In this document: one piece after another, positions 8,007 to 15,124 of the stretch
Numbering within the stretch: position 1 is the first letter of the stretch
Layout of the letters: each line of letters starts with the position of its first letter
Source: REEB76 sp049698775
Lineage (GTDB): Bacteria; Pseudomonadota; Gammaproteobacteria; Natronospirales; REEB76
Assembly (NCBI GenBank): GCA_049698775.1
Contig: JBAVYM010000042.1
Span: 1 to 31,793, forward strand
Direction: 5' to 3'
Length of the DNA stretch: 31,793 nucleotides
The notes under the pieces: model-generated
Seen by the model: only the letters and a program-made list of their open reading frames with translations
The model's database searches: none
Told to the model about the DNA's origin: nothing
Translations under genes and position numbers: made by a program

Positions 8007-8824
8007 TTGACCTGCATCTGCATTCCCGCGCCTCCGACGGCAGCCTCACGCCCACGCAACTGGTGCAACTGGCGGCCGCGCGTGGTGTGCGCCTCATGGC
8101 ACTCACGGATCACGATTGCGTGGGCGGACTTGAAGAAGCCAGAGTCGAAGCTACTGTCAGCGGTATTCGCTTCATAAACGGGGTGGAACTGTCCGTCACC
8201 TGGGAACACATTACGCTGCACGTTATCGGCCTGAATATTGATGCCATGAATTCAGTGTTAACCGCCGGACTAGAACGCCTGCGGGCCGCGCGCGTGGTTC
8301 GGGCAAGGGAGATTGGCAAGCGTCTCGCCGCTCGTGGCATCGAGAATACCTATGCCGGTGTGCGCGAGCTTGCCGACAGCGACAACGTGACCCGCAACCA
8401 TTTCGCCCAATGGCTTGCTACGCATGGGCATACCAAGACCACTCAGGATGCCTTCCGACGGTTTCTCACGCGCGGCAAACCAGGTTATGTGTCGACTCAG
8501 TGGTCGAGCATTGAAGAAAGCGTCAATTGGATACACGCGGCTGGCGGCCGGGCGGTGCTGGCTCATCCGTTGCGCTACGGCCTGACCCGCACTCGGTTGA
8601 TGCGGGCACTCGCCGCGTTCAAGCAAGCGGGCGGCGATGCCATGGAAGTCATCTGCGGTCACGGCAACCGCGATGACATTGCCACCGCCAGCCATTACGC
8701 CGCGCGCTTTGAATTGATGGCGTCCGTGGGCTCGGATTTCCACAATCCCGCGACACCATGGAATCAACCGGGCGTCGAAACTCCCTTGCCCGAAACTCTT
8801 ACGCCGGTGTGGAAATGTTTCTGA
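8003..8824 (+). CDS. rnm: PHP-domain phosphoesterase, RNase AM (YciV/TrpH)-like
   Basis: 273 residues with the PHP metal motifs: HLHS near the start (His5, His7), TDHD in the first 40 residues, NGVELS, AHPLRYG and GSDFHNP near the C-terminus. Length and sequence match E. coli YciV, a 5'-3' exonuclease that acts on 3',5'-bisphosphonucleotides and matures 5S/16S/23S rRNA 5' ends. The start is GTG at 8003, overlapping the ydcH-like stop. The exact substrate is inferred from the family. E. coli yciV lies near the trp genes; that context is absent here. Confidence 0.87.
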   Translation: MIDLHLHSRASDGSLTPTQLVQLAAARGVRLMALTDHDCVGGLEEARVEATVSGIRFINGVELSVTWEHITLHVIGLNIDAMNSVLTAGLERLRAARVVRAREIGKRLAARGIENTYAGVRELADSDNVTRNHFAQWLATHGHTKTTQDAFRRFLTRGKPGYVSTQWSSIEESVNWIHAAGGRAVLAHPLRYGLTRTRLMRALAAFKQAGGDAMEVICGHGNRDDIATASHYAARFELMASVGSDFHNPATPWNQPGVETPLPETLTPVWKCF

Positions 8825-8826
8825 AT

Positions 8827-8925
8827 GTGCTGCGTACTGCGTGCAAAAATATTGCGCGTCAGACAATGATTCAAGCTGATCGTGAACCGCACGTTACTCT
8901 CCACGCAGCACGTAGTACACAGCAC
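8827..8925. repeat. Imperfect inverted repeat, GTGCTGCGTACTGCGTG type
   Basis: GTGCTGCGTACTGCGTG at 8827-8843 is matched, inverted and with an insertion, by CACGCAGCACGTAGTACACAGCAC near 8902-8925. It may be a decayed intergenic repeat. No gene is visible between the arms. Confidence 0.35.
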
Positions 8926-8965
8926 TTGATACTTGCGAACTTGAGAAGAAAACGTGCATTCACTA

Positions 8966-9080
8966 AGGAAGCCCTAATTTATTTCACTTCTGTCATTCCC
9001 GCGCAGGCGGGAATCCAGCAATATTAAGAACCTGGATACCCGCTTTCGCGGGTATGACGGATAAATCAGGGGGTTCCCTA
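8966..9080. repeat. Palindromic intergenic element with two ATNCCCGC hairpins
   Basis: Two hairpins lie symmetrically: ATTCCCGC/GCGGGAAT (8995-9014) and ATACCCGC/GCGGGTAT (9036-9055). Outer inverted arms CCCTAATTTAT (8972-8982) and ATAAATCAGGG (9061-9071) agree at 10 of 11 positions. Elements with the GTCATTCCCGCG...GGCGGGAATCCAG core are widespread in proteobacterial genomes as small non-autonomous palindromes. It sits between the PHP gene end and the convergent HD-GYP gene end and could act as an mRNA end structure. Confidence 0.75.
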
Positions 9081-9094
9081 ATTGTTCAGCATAA

Positions 9095-10432
9095 TTATGG
9101 ACCTTGAGCGCCCGCGAGATTGAATACTCGCGCCTCAATGAATATCTTTACCAAATCCACATCCAGCTTGCCGTTTTTTGCTTCGTCTTCCAGCACCTTG
9201 AAAGCGCGTTCCGAAGGCAAGGATTTTTTGTAAGGACGGTCGGCGGCGGTGAGTGCATCGTAGATATCCGCCACCGTCATGAGGCGCGAAGGAAGCGGAA
9301 TATCGGCTTGGCGGTGTCCGTGCGGATAACCGCTGCCGTCCAGCTTCTCGTGATGCGCACCGGCGATTTCGGGGATCGCCGCCAGATCTGCGGGCCAGGG
9401 GATGCGCCGCAGAAAATTGTAGGTATGCACTACGTGGGATTCGATCTCGCGCCGTTCTTCCGGCGTAAGACTGCCGCGGGGAATGGACAGCACGCGCTGT
9501 TCCTCGGCCGTGAGCAGCGGCATGCCGTCCTCGGAAAGACTGTATTCGATGGCCTGTTTCAGGGCCTTTCCCGGTTTCTTCTTCACGATTTCCGGCTCGT
9601 TGGCTTCCTGGATTGCGGCCCAATAAGCATCCAGCGCCGCGAGCTTGCTTTCCAGTTCCTGCTCGATCGCCAACAGTTCCTGACGTGAATCCATGCCGCT
9701 GCGCAGCATCACCAGTTGCTGCGCCAGGGCGCGGCGTTTCAGACGCTCGGTTTCCACGGTGATGCGTTCACGGATCGCAAGATGGTGCTCGGGGGTGAGC
9801 TTGTGAGCCTTGATCAGCACATTTTCACGCACGCCGATCTTGCCGAAATCGTGCAGCAGCGCGGCATATCTCAGCTCACGCAACTGGCACTCGCTGAAAT
9901 GCACATTGCGGAATCGCGCCAGATCGGATCGCGGCAGCGCTTCCACCAGTCCGGTGGTCATGCGCGCCACCCGAAAAGCATGCCCGCTGGTGACCGGATC
10001 GCGCTGCTCGATGGCGGTCACCGCCGCCGTCACGAACCCGTCGAACATGGCATCGAACTGGCGTTGGCGTGCCATGCCGCCGGCCAGCGACAACGTATTG
10101 GTTATCGCCGTAGCCGGCCAATGGTTGGAAATGTGTACCTCGTCTGCATAGGCTACGGTCTCATCTACCGCCATGCCCGCATTCGGTGCCGCGGCTTGCC
10201 ATTGCGCGCGCGCCATTTCGGCCGCGAGCAGCACGGGAGTGAGACACAGCACCGTGCAATGCTGATCTTTCAGATCCACAGGGATCGTGACGAAGACAAC
10301 CCGCATGCCTGCTTGTGCAAATGCGGCAAGCTGCTCGCCGGAAAAATAGCCGGCATCCACCGCAACGCGGACGGTGCCGGAAATACCGTTAGCCTGCGTG
10401 GCGGCAGGCACAATCATGTTGCCGTCAGACAT
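9095..10432 (-). CDS. HD-GYP domain protein, probable cyclic-di-GMP phosphodiesterase
   Basis: 445 residues. The HD-GYP core is complete: LLHDFGKIG with His194-Asp195, a later His333, HHEKLDGSGYP at 360-370 and VADIYDALTAADRPY. Between the HD and the GYP half lie about 100 extra mostly helical, charged residues (roughly 215-320) not found in the minimal domain. The N-terminal ~115 residues are not a receiver or GAF domain that I can recognise. I chose ATG 10432, which overlaps the end of ttcA by 8 bases; the longer frame starts inside ttcA and has no support. It probably forms an operon with ttcA. Confidence 0.82.
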   Translation of the reverse strand: MSDGNMIVPAATQANGISGTVRVAVDAGYFSGEQLAAFAQAGMRVVFVTIPVDLKDQHCTVLCLTPVLLAAEMARAQWQAAAPNAGMAVDETVAYADEVHISNHWPATAITNTLSLAGGMARQRQFDAMFDGFVTAAVTAIEQRDPVTSGHAFRVARMTTGLVEALPRSDLARFRNVHFSECQLRELRYAALLHDFGKIGVRENVLIKAHKLTPEHHLAIRERITVETERLKRRALAQQLVMLRSGMDSRQELLAIEQELESKLAALDAYWAAIQEANEPEIVKKKPGKALKQAIEYSLSEDGMPLLTAEEQRVLSIPRGSLTPEERREIESHVVHTYNFLRRIPWPADLAAIPEIAGAHHEKLDGSGYPHGHRQADIPLPSRLMTVADIYDALTAADRPYKKSLPSERAFKVLEDEAKNGKLDVDLVKIFIEARVFNLAGAQGP

Positions 10433-11354
10433 CAGCGCTTGCAATCCGTGCGCGCGGCATGGTCTTGAGCAGATCGTCCACGGACACAGCCGCCACCAAC
10501 ACATCATTGTCTGTTGAGGTTGCGGTTTCCGGCATCAGCCAGTCGCGGCGCCGCGCGTGCTGCGCGCCCAGACTTGCAAAATCAAATTGCCGCGGGTCGG
10601 CCAGATGGGAAAGCGTGACGTTCTGCAGGGCCGCGAAAATGGAATTGCCGCGGCCCGGGAACTTGCGTTCCCATTCCGCCAGCATGGCCTTGACGGCCTT
10701 GCGTTGCAGATGTTCCTGGGAACCGCACAGATCGCAGGGAATAATGGGGAACGCGCGATACGCCGCGTACTTGGCGATGTCGCGTTCCTCGCAATACGTC
10801 AGCGGCCGGATCACCACGTGACGGCCATCGTCCGACAGCAATTTCGGCGGCATGGCTTTCAATTTGCCTCCGTAAAACAGGTTCAGGAAAAACGTCTCGA
10901 TGATGTCGCCGCGGTGATGGCCGAGTGCGATCTTGGTGATACCGTTGTTTGCCGCATAGGTGTAAAGCGCGCCACGCCGCAACCGCGAGCACAGGCCGCA
11001 GGTAGTTTTGCCTTCCGGGATCACCCGCTTCACCACGCTGTAGGTGTCCTGCTCCAGGATGTGGAACGGCACGCCAATGCGCGTCAGATACTCCGGCAAC
11101 ACCTGTTCCGGAAATCCAGGTTGCTTCTGATCGAGGTTCACCGCCAGAATTTCGAACGCCACCGGCGCACTCTGTTGAAGTTTCAGCAGAATATCGAGCA
11201 AGGTGTAGGAATCCTTGCCACCGGACAGACACACCATGACCCGGTCGCCAGCCTCGATCATGTTGAAGTCCTGGATGGCCTTGCCTACGTTGCGGCGCAA
11301 GCGCTTTTCCAGCTTGGTCTGATTGACGGATTTACGACCGATCACGGCATTCAC
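10425..11354 (-). CDS. ttcA: tRNA 2-thiocytidine biosynthesis protein TtcA
   Basis: Thiolates cytidine 32 of some tRNAs using an iron-sulfur cluster. The 309 residues contain the PP-loop SGGKDS (44-49), the cluster CxxC at Cys119/Cys122 (TTCGLCSRLRRG) and the later CDLCG (207-210). The start is GTG at 11354, aligned codon for codon with the ATG of the duplicated 5' fragment at 12385. The first 38 codons recur downstream as a diverged copy, and the AbrB-Doc module lies between the two copies. The present 5' end and promoter of ttcA may therefore have arrived with that module. Confidence 0.95.
   Translation of the reverse strand: MNAVIGRKSVNQTKLEKRLRRNVGKAIQDFNMIEAGDRVMVCLSGGKDSYTLLDILLKLQQSAPVAFEILAVNLDQKQPGFPEQVLPEYLTRIGVPFHILEQDTYSVVKRVIPEGKTTCGLCSRLRRGALYTYAANNGITKIALGHHRGDIIETFFLNLFYGGKLKAMPPKLLSDDGRHVVIRPLTYCEERDIAKYAAYRAFPIIPCDLCGSQEHLQRKAVKAMLAEWERKFPGRGNSIFAALQNVTLSHLADPRQFDFASLGAQHARRRDWLMPETATSTDNDVLVAAVSVDDLLKTMPRARIASADV
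11241..11354 (-). repeat. ttcA 5'-end direct repeat, copy A (inside intact ttcA)
   Basis: Codons 1-38 of the intact ttcA. The same segment recurs in the same orientation 1031 bp away at 12272-12385 with matching start codons and no indel. Within codons 12-38 the encoded residues are nearly identical (RRNVGKAIQDFNMIE in both). Confidence 0.85.
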
Positions 11355-11426
11355 GGTACAAGCCCCAGAAAAACGCAGGTGCGCATTGTACCGCCCGCCT
11401 TGCGCACAAACGGCGGCGCAGCCTCC

Positions 11427-11454
11427 TTGCCACAGATATAACATACGTTATAAT
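11427..11454 (+). promoter_or_regulatory. Promoter and palindromic operator of the abrB-doc module
   Basis: TTGCCA (11427-11432) and TATAAT (11449-11454) are spaced by 16 bases. The inverted repeat TATAAC-ATAC-GTTATA (11437-11452) overlaps the -10 box, a good place for autorepression by the AbrB-type antitoxin, as is usual for toxin-antitoxin operons. Confidence 0.7.
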
Positions 11455-11472
11455 TCAAGCAAGAGGCATCGC

Positions 11473-11697
11473 ATGAAACTTAAGGTCACCACAATCGGCA
11501 ACTCCGCCGGTGTCATCCTGCCCAAGGAACTGCTGGCGCGCTTGCGCCTGGAAAAAGGTGACGTGCTCTACGCCACCGAAATGCCGGACGGCATCAAGCT
11601 CACGCCCTTCGATCCCAAGCTCGCCGAGCAAATGGAAGTGGCCGAACGCATCATGCGCAAAGATCGCAACCTGTTGCGCAAACTGGCTGATAGTTGA
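11473..11697 (+). CDS. AbrB/MazE-family antitoxin
   Basis: 74 residues. The N-terminal swapped-hairpin SpoVT/AbrB motif is clear (MKLKVTTIGNSAGVILPKEL, then RLRLEKGDVLYATE). The C-terminal ~25 residues are charged and probably wrap the toxin. AGAGG lies 6 bases before the ATG. The doc toxin starts 9 bases after its stop, the usual antitoxin-first order. AbrB-type antitoxins paired with Doc toxins are common in proteobacteria. Expected roles are neutralising Doc and repressing the operon through the palindrome at 11437-11452. Confidence 0.88.
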   Translation: MKLKVTTIGNSAGVILPKELLARLRLEKGDVLYATEMPDGIKLTPFDPKLAEQMEVAERIMRKDRNLLRKLADS

Positions 11698-11706
11698 GAT
11701 CGCTGC

Positions 11707-12177
11707 ATGATCGTCTGGCTGGAGAAATCTTTGGTTCTCGCCATTCACGATCGCCAGCTTGCCGAGCATGGCGGCAGCCCCGGCGTGCGCGATGAAACGC
11801 TGCTGGAATCCGTACTCGCCCGGCCGCAGCAGCTTCTCGCCTATGGCGATCCCACACCCGATCTCGCCAATCTGGCCGCGAGTCTCGCCTTTGGCCTGGC
11901 CCGCAATCATCCCTTCGTGGATGGCAACAAACGCACTGCGTATGTGGCGTATCGAACTTTCCTGGTGATGAATCAGGTCGAATTGATTGCAACAGACGAG
12001 GATAAATACCTAACGATGTTAGTTCTGGCCGAAGGCAAACTCAGCGAAAAGGATTTCGCCGCTTGGTTGCGCGCGCATCTTCAGGCAAGCACCCGGAACC
12101 AGCTACATGAGTCGCGTGGCGCCTACAAAGTACACGCTAAAAAGCCGGCTCGGAAAAAAGCTCGCGGCGTATCGTGA
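11707..12177 (+). CDS. doc: Doc (death-on-curing) Fic-fold toxin
   Basis: 156 residues. The Fic/Doc catalytic motif HPFVDGNKR is at 68-76; in phage P1 Doc the equivalent site phosphorylates EF-Tu. LAEHGGSPGVRDETLLESVL near residues 18-37 is typical of the family. The usual length is about 125-135 residues; this one has a basic tail of about 28 residues ending KKPARKKARGVS, which could bind nucleic acid or be read-through into foreign DNA. It is the second gene of the module lying between the two ttcA 5' copies. Confidence 0.9.
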   Translation: MIVWLEKSLVLAIHDRQLAEHGGSPGVRDETLLESVLARPQQLLAYGDPTPDLANLAASLAFGLARNHPFVDGNKRTAYVAYRTFLVMNQVELIATDEDKYLTMLVLAEGKLSEKDFAAWLRAHLQASTRNQLHESRGAYKVHAKKPARKKARGVS

Positions 12178-12520
12178 AGTCGCAGATGACGCCCCGTGCC
12201 ATATTGGAATGCGGGGTGCCGCCTGTCAGCAGCGCTGTGCGCACCATGGAATCGAGCGCCAGGATATCGATGCGGTCCCCTACCTCGATCATGTTGAAAT
12301 CCTGGATGGCCTTGCCCACGTTGCGGCGCAGACACTTTTCCAGCTTGAGGGAATTGACCGAGCGTGCGCGTAATGCTGTTTGCATGACTGACTCTGGGCG
12401 GCTACTGTGAATCCGCGTCATTCTAGCCGTAAAGACTCCCGTGTTCAGCCAGAAAGGCCTACATCTGTAATAAATGCAAAGGCCGCGGGGTCTCAACCTT
12501 AGGTTTCCGGAGTTCTGCGT
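12178..12520. other. Gap between doc and the DUF1223 gene
   Basis: This 343-bp stretch holds the ttcA remnant (12272-12385). The 94 bp on its left are of unknown origin. On the right (12386-12520) is what was probably the original upstream region of ttcA, divergent from the DUF1223 gene. GGAG lies 8 bases before the ATG at 12521. I see no other gene. Confidence 0.6.
12272..12385 (-). pseudogene. ttcA 5'-end remnant (direct repeat copy B)
   Basis: Begins with ATG at 12385 and encodes a segment colinear with the TtcA N-terminus: SVN..KLEK.LRRNVGKAI in the same register, through DFNMIE.GDR. After GDR the similarity stops. The frame runs on to 12137 with about 45 unrelated residues (LALDSMVRTALLTGG and so on) that I do not recognise. 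By my count about 11 of 77 bases differ from copy A over the best part, so this is a diverged copy and not a recent duplication. It looks like the displaced original 5' end, or the incoming one. Confidence 0.85.
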
Positions 12521-13276
12521 ATGACATCAACTCGTTCGACAATGCTGATTTTGGCAGTGATGCTTTGGCTGCCTGCAAACACGCAGGCCGCGCCGCAGAT
12601 CATCAGCAGCGGCGTGGCAAGAGTGAGCTTGTTGGAGCTTTACACTTCCGAAGGTTGCAGCAGTTGCCCGCCAGCTGATGAATGGCTCTCCGGGCTCACC
12701 CGTGACCAGCGCCTGTGGACACAACTGGTGCCGGTGGCCTTTCACGTGGACTATTGGGACAACCTGGGCTGGCATGACCCATTCGACAAGCATCTATACA
12801 GCGAACGCCGGCAACGCATGGCAGACCGCGTAGGCGGCGGTGTGATCTATACGCCTGAGTTTGCGCTGGACGGCAATCCGTGGGCTAGCTGGTTCAATCT
12901 CAGATCCCTGCACTTGCCTGATGCAACGGATGCAGGACTCTTGAAACTCATTGTTAACGGCGCACGCATCACCGCCAGCTTCGTCCCGGTGAACGCTGAT
13001 TACAAATATCTGGAATTGCACGTAGCAATCCTGGCGTTCGGTGTTAACACAAAAGTGGGTGCCGGTGAGAATGCCGGACGGACATTGCGCCAGGACTTTC
13101 TGGTGATTGGCTATGAAAAGCATCTGCTGGCCGCTCCGACATTTGCGGCCGCAATGGCACTGCCATCGAGTGTCAAAGTGCAAGCTGCACGCTATGCACT
13201 GGCGGCCTGGGTATCATTACCCGGCGACCCTGCATCCCTCCAATCAACCGGAGGGTGGCTGGCTCTGACACCTTGA
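12521..13276 (+). CDS. Secreted DUF1223 thioredoxin-like protein
   Basis: 251 residues with a signal peptide (MTSTRSTMLILAVMLWLPANTQA). The DUF1223 hallmark ELYTSEGCSSCPPADEW carries a CxxC pair (Cys46, Cys49). VAFHVDYWDNLGWHDPF and GVIYTPEFALDG are also family motifs. The thioredoxin-like fold suggests a periplasmic redox role, but no substrate is known. Before the two cassette insertions it would have been the divergent neighbour of ttcA. Confidence 0.9.
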   Translation: MTSTRSTMLILAVMLWLPANTQAAPQIISSGVARVSLLELYTSEGCSSCPPADEWLSGLTRDQRLWTQLVPVAFHVDYWDNLGWHDPFDKHLYSERRQRMADRVGGGVIYTPEFALDGNPWASWFNLRSLHLPDATDAGLLKLIVNGARITASFVPVNADYKYLELHVAILAFGVNTKVGAGENAGRTLRQDFLVIGYEKHLLAAPTFAAAMALPSSVKVQAARYALAAWVSLPGDPASLQSTGGWLALTP

Positions 13277-13287
13277 AAGGAAAATGA

Positions 13288-13303
13288 ACTCACTATAGGG
13301 CAC
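13288..13303 (+). other. T7-promoter-like / cloning-adaptor-like 16-mer
   Basis: ACTCACTATAGGGCAC matches the T7 promoter from -10 to +3 and continues as in a common commercial genome-walking adaptor. The upstream half of the T7 promoter is absent. A 9-base direct repeat GCACTTCTT follows at 13300-13308 and 13314-13322. Confidence 0.4.
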
Positions 13304-13361
13304 TTCTTGGCTAGCACTTCTTTATCGCCCAAGGAATCCCTTCAAAATTTGACAAATTTAT

Positions 13362-14363
13362 ATGACAACTACCATTGCGGAGACTTATCCAGAGTTGTTT
13401 CATTACACCGACATTGTTGGCCTGAAAGGCATCATCACAAGTCAAACATTGTGGGCAACACACGCTGCATTTTTGAATGACGCGACAGAAATCAGGCTGT
13501 TTAAAGAGCGATTACCCGAGATTTTAAAACCAGTAGTTGCAGATGGCATTGCCGAACTGGCCCGCATTCCGGCCAATCAAGCATTGATTGTCCAACGCGG
13601 CGGTAATCAGAAAGTTGTCGAGGAGAGTGCAACTGGTATTGCAACAGGCATGTTTAACGCCTTACTCGGAACTCAGGATACGCCGCCGTTTGTCGAACCC
13701 TTCATTACCTCATTTTGCGCTGCAACGACAGAGCAAATTGCCCAGCATGGTCTTCTGAGCCAATGGCGCAGTTATGCCAAGGAGGGGGGTTACGCGATTG
13801 TTTTCGACACAGTGGGATTTGACCTCTTGTTAAAAGAGGAAGCTGCAAAGTGGCCAACGAACACATTATTTGGCGGTGATGTCATCTACTCGGATGATGA
13901 AGAGAAACTTCGTCTTGAACTTGGCCAACAGATCGAGGACATAAAAGCCAGCATTACTCCATGGCTAAGGGCGCCACAAAACCCCGCGCCACTCGAAAAT
14001 ATATACCCTGCTCTAATTCAATGCTCTTGCCGATTCAAGCACTGGGGATTTCGTGAGGAAAATGAAGTAAGGATAATTGCAGCTCTGCCTGGCAAGGAAT
14101 TGTTCGATCTACAAAGGGCGCACTCTCCTACAGCAATAGCAAAACCACGTTGGAATTTTGTCCGGGGTGGCACTCCGGTACCCTGCATTCATTTATTTGA
14201 AGAAATAACCCGGTTGCCGGATAAACCGCTACCCATAACACGCATCATTGTCGGACCGCATCAGAGTAGGGACGGAAGACGGCGTGCTATAGAAAGCTTA
14301 CTGAATCATTATCATCTCGATGTGAAAATTTCGGTCTCCGAGATACCCTATGTCGGACATTAA
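13362..14363 (+). CDS. DUF2971 family protein
   Basis: 333 residues. Family landmarks are ELFHYTDIVGLKGIITSQTL at the N-terminus, LWATHAAFLNDATEI, SFCAATTE, LSQWRSYAKEGGYAIVFD in the middle, and HWGFREENEVRII towards the C-terminus. The function of DUF2971 is not established. The HYT...LW...FLND...E arrangement reminds me of ADP-ribosyltransferase-fold proteins such as DarT, but that is only my inference. The gene is AT-richer than its neighbours and has no clear Shine-Dalgarno. It converges on the qmcA remnant and lies between the two toxin-antitoxin cassettes. Confidence 0.8.
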   Translation: MTTTIAETYPELFHYTDIVGLKGIITSQTLWATHAAFLNDATEIRLFKERLPEILKPVVADGIAELARIPANQALIVQRGGNQKVVEESATGIATGMFNALLGTQDTPPFVEPFITSFCAATTEQIAQHGLLSQWRSYAKEGGYAIVFDTVGFDLLLKEEAAKWPTNTLFGGDVIYSDDEEKLRLELGQQIEDIKASITPWLRAPQNPAPLENIYPALIQCSCRFKHWGFREENEVRIIAALPGKELFDLQRAHSPTAIAKPRWNFVRGGTPVPCIHLFEEITRLPDKPLPITRIIVGPHQSRDGRRRAIESLLNHYHLDVKISVSEIPYVGH

Positions 14364-14379
14364 CCGGGCCATGGCCTGC

Positions 14380-14505
14380 CTAGGTTCTTGTCCCCGGCTT
14401 TGAATTCCCAGCCTGCGACAACAGCGACCCCACCATCGCGGAGAGATCACCCATGTTCGCCGGCACCACCGTGACCGTAGAATTCTTGGCGATGAGCCCC
14501 CATTG
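14380..14505 (-). pseudogene. qmcA 3'-end remnant (direct repeat copy)
   Basis: Encodes the last 41 residues plus stop of a QmcA-like protein. It is identical to the intact gene over QWGLIAKNSTVTVVPANMGD and on to SLLSQAGN, then diverges at the final residues (SKPGTRT versus AKSGVKS). The stop codons (14380 and 15232) and every codon align at a constant offset of 852 bp. Most base differences are synonymous, so both copies evolved as coding sequence in separate lineages before coming together. The remnant has no start and lies directly downstream of higA. Confidence 0.88.
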
Positions 14506-14525
14506 TTTCGTTTCAAATGCATCAC

Positions 14526-14828
14526 TCACGCTCTGAGTGGGTGTACATCACGTTCAATTTCCTGGAGCAGCGGTTTCGACAGACTTTTGAGGTCATATGT
14601 CTGCTGCAGGTTCATCCAGAATTCCGGCGTGGTATCGAAGAAACGCGCAAGCCTCACGGCAGTATCCAGTGTGACGGGACGCTCTTCATTCACAATTTCA
14701 TTGATGCGCGAGGGTGTGACCCGCAGCCGTACGGCAAGTGCATGAGGCGCCATATTCAGAGGCTCAAGGTACTCCGTCCGCAGCACTTCGCCGGGATGGA
14801 TGGGGCGCATCTTGTTACGTGCAGTCAT
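14526..14828 (-). CDS. higA: HigA-family antitoxin
   Basis: 100 residues with an XRE-type helix-turn-helix. The family opening MRPIHPGEVLRTEYLEPLN and the HTH segment MAPHALAVRLRVTPSRINEI are clear, followed by RPVTLDTAVRLARFFDTTPEFWMNLQQ. The higB stop TAG overlaps the Shine-Dalgarno AGGAG. I chose ATG 14828, eight bases from AGGAG, over ATG 14834, which is only two bases away. The toxin-first order is typical of HigBA. The gene ends 20 bases before the qmcA remnant. Confidence 0.93.
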   Translation of the reverse strand: MTARNKMRPIHPGEVLRTEYLEPLNMAPHALAVRLRVTPSRINEIVNEERPVTLDTAVRLARFFDTTPEFWMNLQQTYDLKSLSKPLLQEIERDVHPLRA

Positions 14829-14839
14829 ATTCATGTCTC

Positions 14840-15118
14840 CTAGTGATAATCCACAATTTCAACATCGTAGGCATCGCCCTCATGCCATCGGAAACACACA
14901 CGCCACTGATCATTGATGCGGATGCTGTGCTGCCCGGCACGATCACGTCCCAGTTTCTCCAGCCGGTTGCCAGGCGGTGAACGCATATCCAAAAGCACAA
15001 CGGCGGCGTCAACCATCTGCAACTTCCGCTCCGCCACTTTCCGGAAGGCCTTGAATGTAGCCGGGCAGCGGCCCTCATACAGGGCTTCGGTCTCTCGGTT
15101 GCCGAAGCTCTTTATCAT
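14840..15118 (-). CDS. higB: HigB-family toxin
   Basis: 92 residues of the RelE/HigB fold, a ribosome-dependent mRNA endonuclease. Family motifs are MIKSFGNRETEALYEGRC, PPGNRLEKLGRDRAGQHSIR, INDQWRVCFRW and the closing VEIVDYH. It is followed six bases later by higA. The ATG has no Shine-Dalgarno, and a well-placed promoter puts the predicted transcript start at or next to it. Its expression is expected to be repressed by HigA or HigBA. Confidence 0.94.
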   Translation of the reverse strand: MIKSFGNRETEALYEGRCPATFKAFRKVAERKLQMVDAAVVLLDMRSPPGNRLEKLGRDRAGQHSIRINDQWRVCFRWHEGDAYDVEIVDYH

Positions 15119-15124
15119 GGCAAA

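Noticed and set aside
12107..12373. 88-codon plus-strand ORF spanning the doc end and the ttcA remnant
   Set aside because: It is antisense to the ttcA remnant, and a similar shadow exists over the intact ttcA (plus strand near 11250).
11241..12385. Classical transposon or integron cassette carrying abrB-doc
   Set aside because: No terminal inverted repeats, target-site duplication, attC-like hairpin or recombinase; the only flanking repeats are coding pieces of ttcA.
14298..14525. 75-codon minus-strand ORF downstream of higA
   Set aside because: It is the wrong frame of the qmcA remnant. The in-register frame encodes the QmcA C-terminus exactly.
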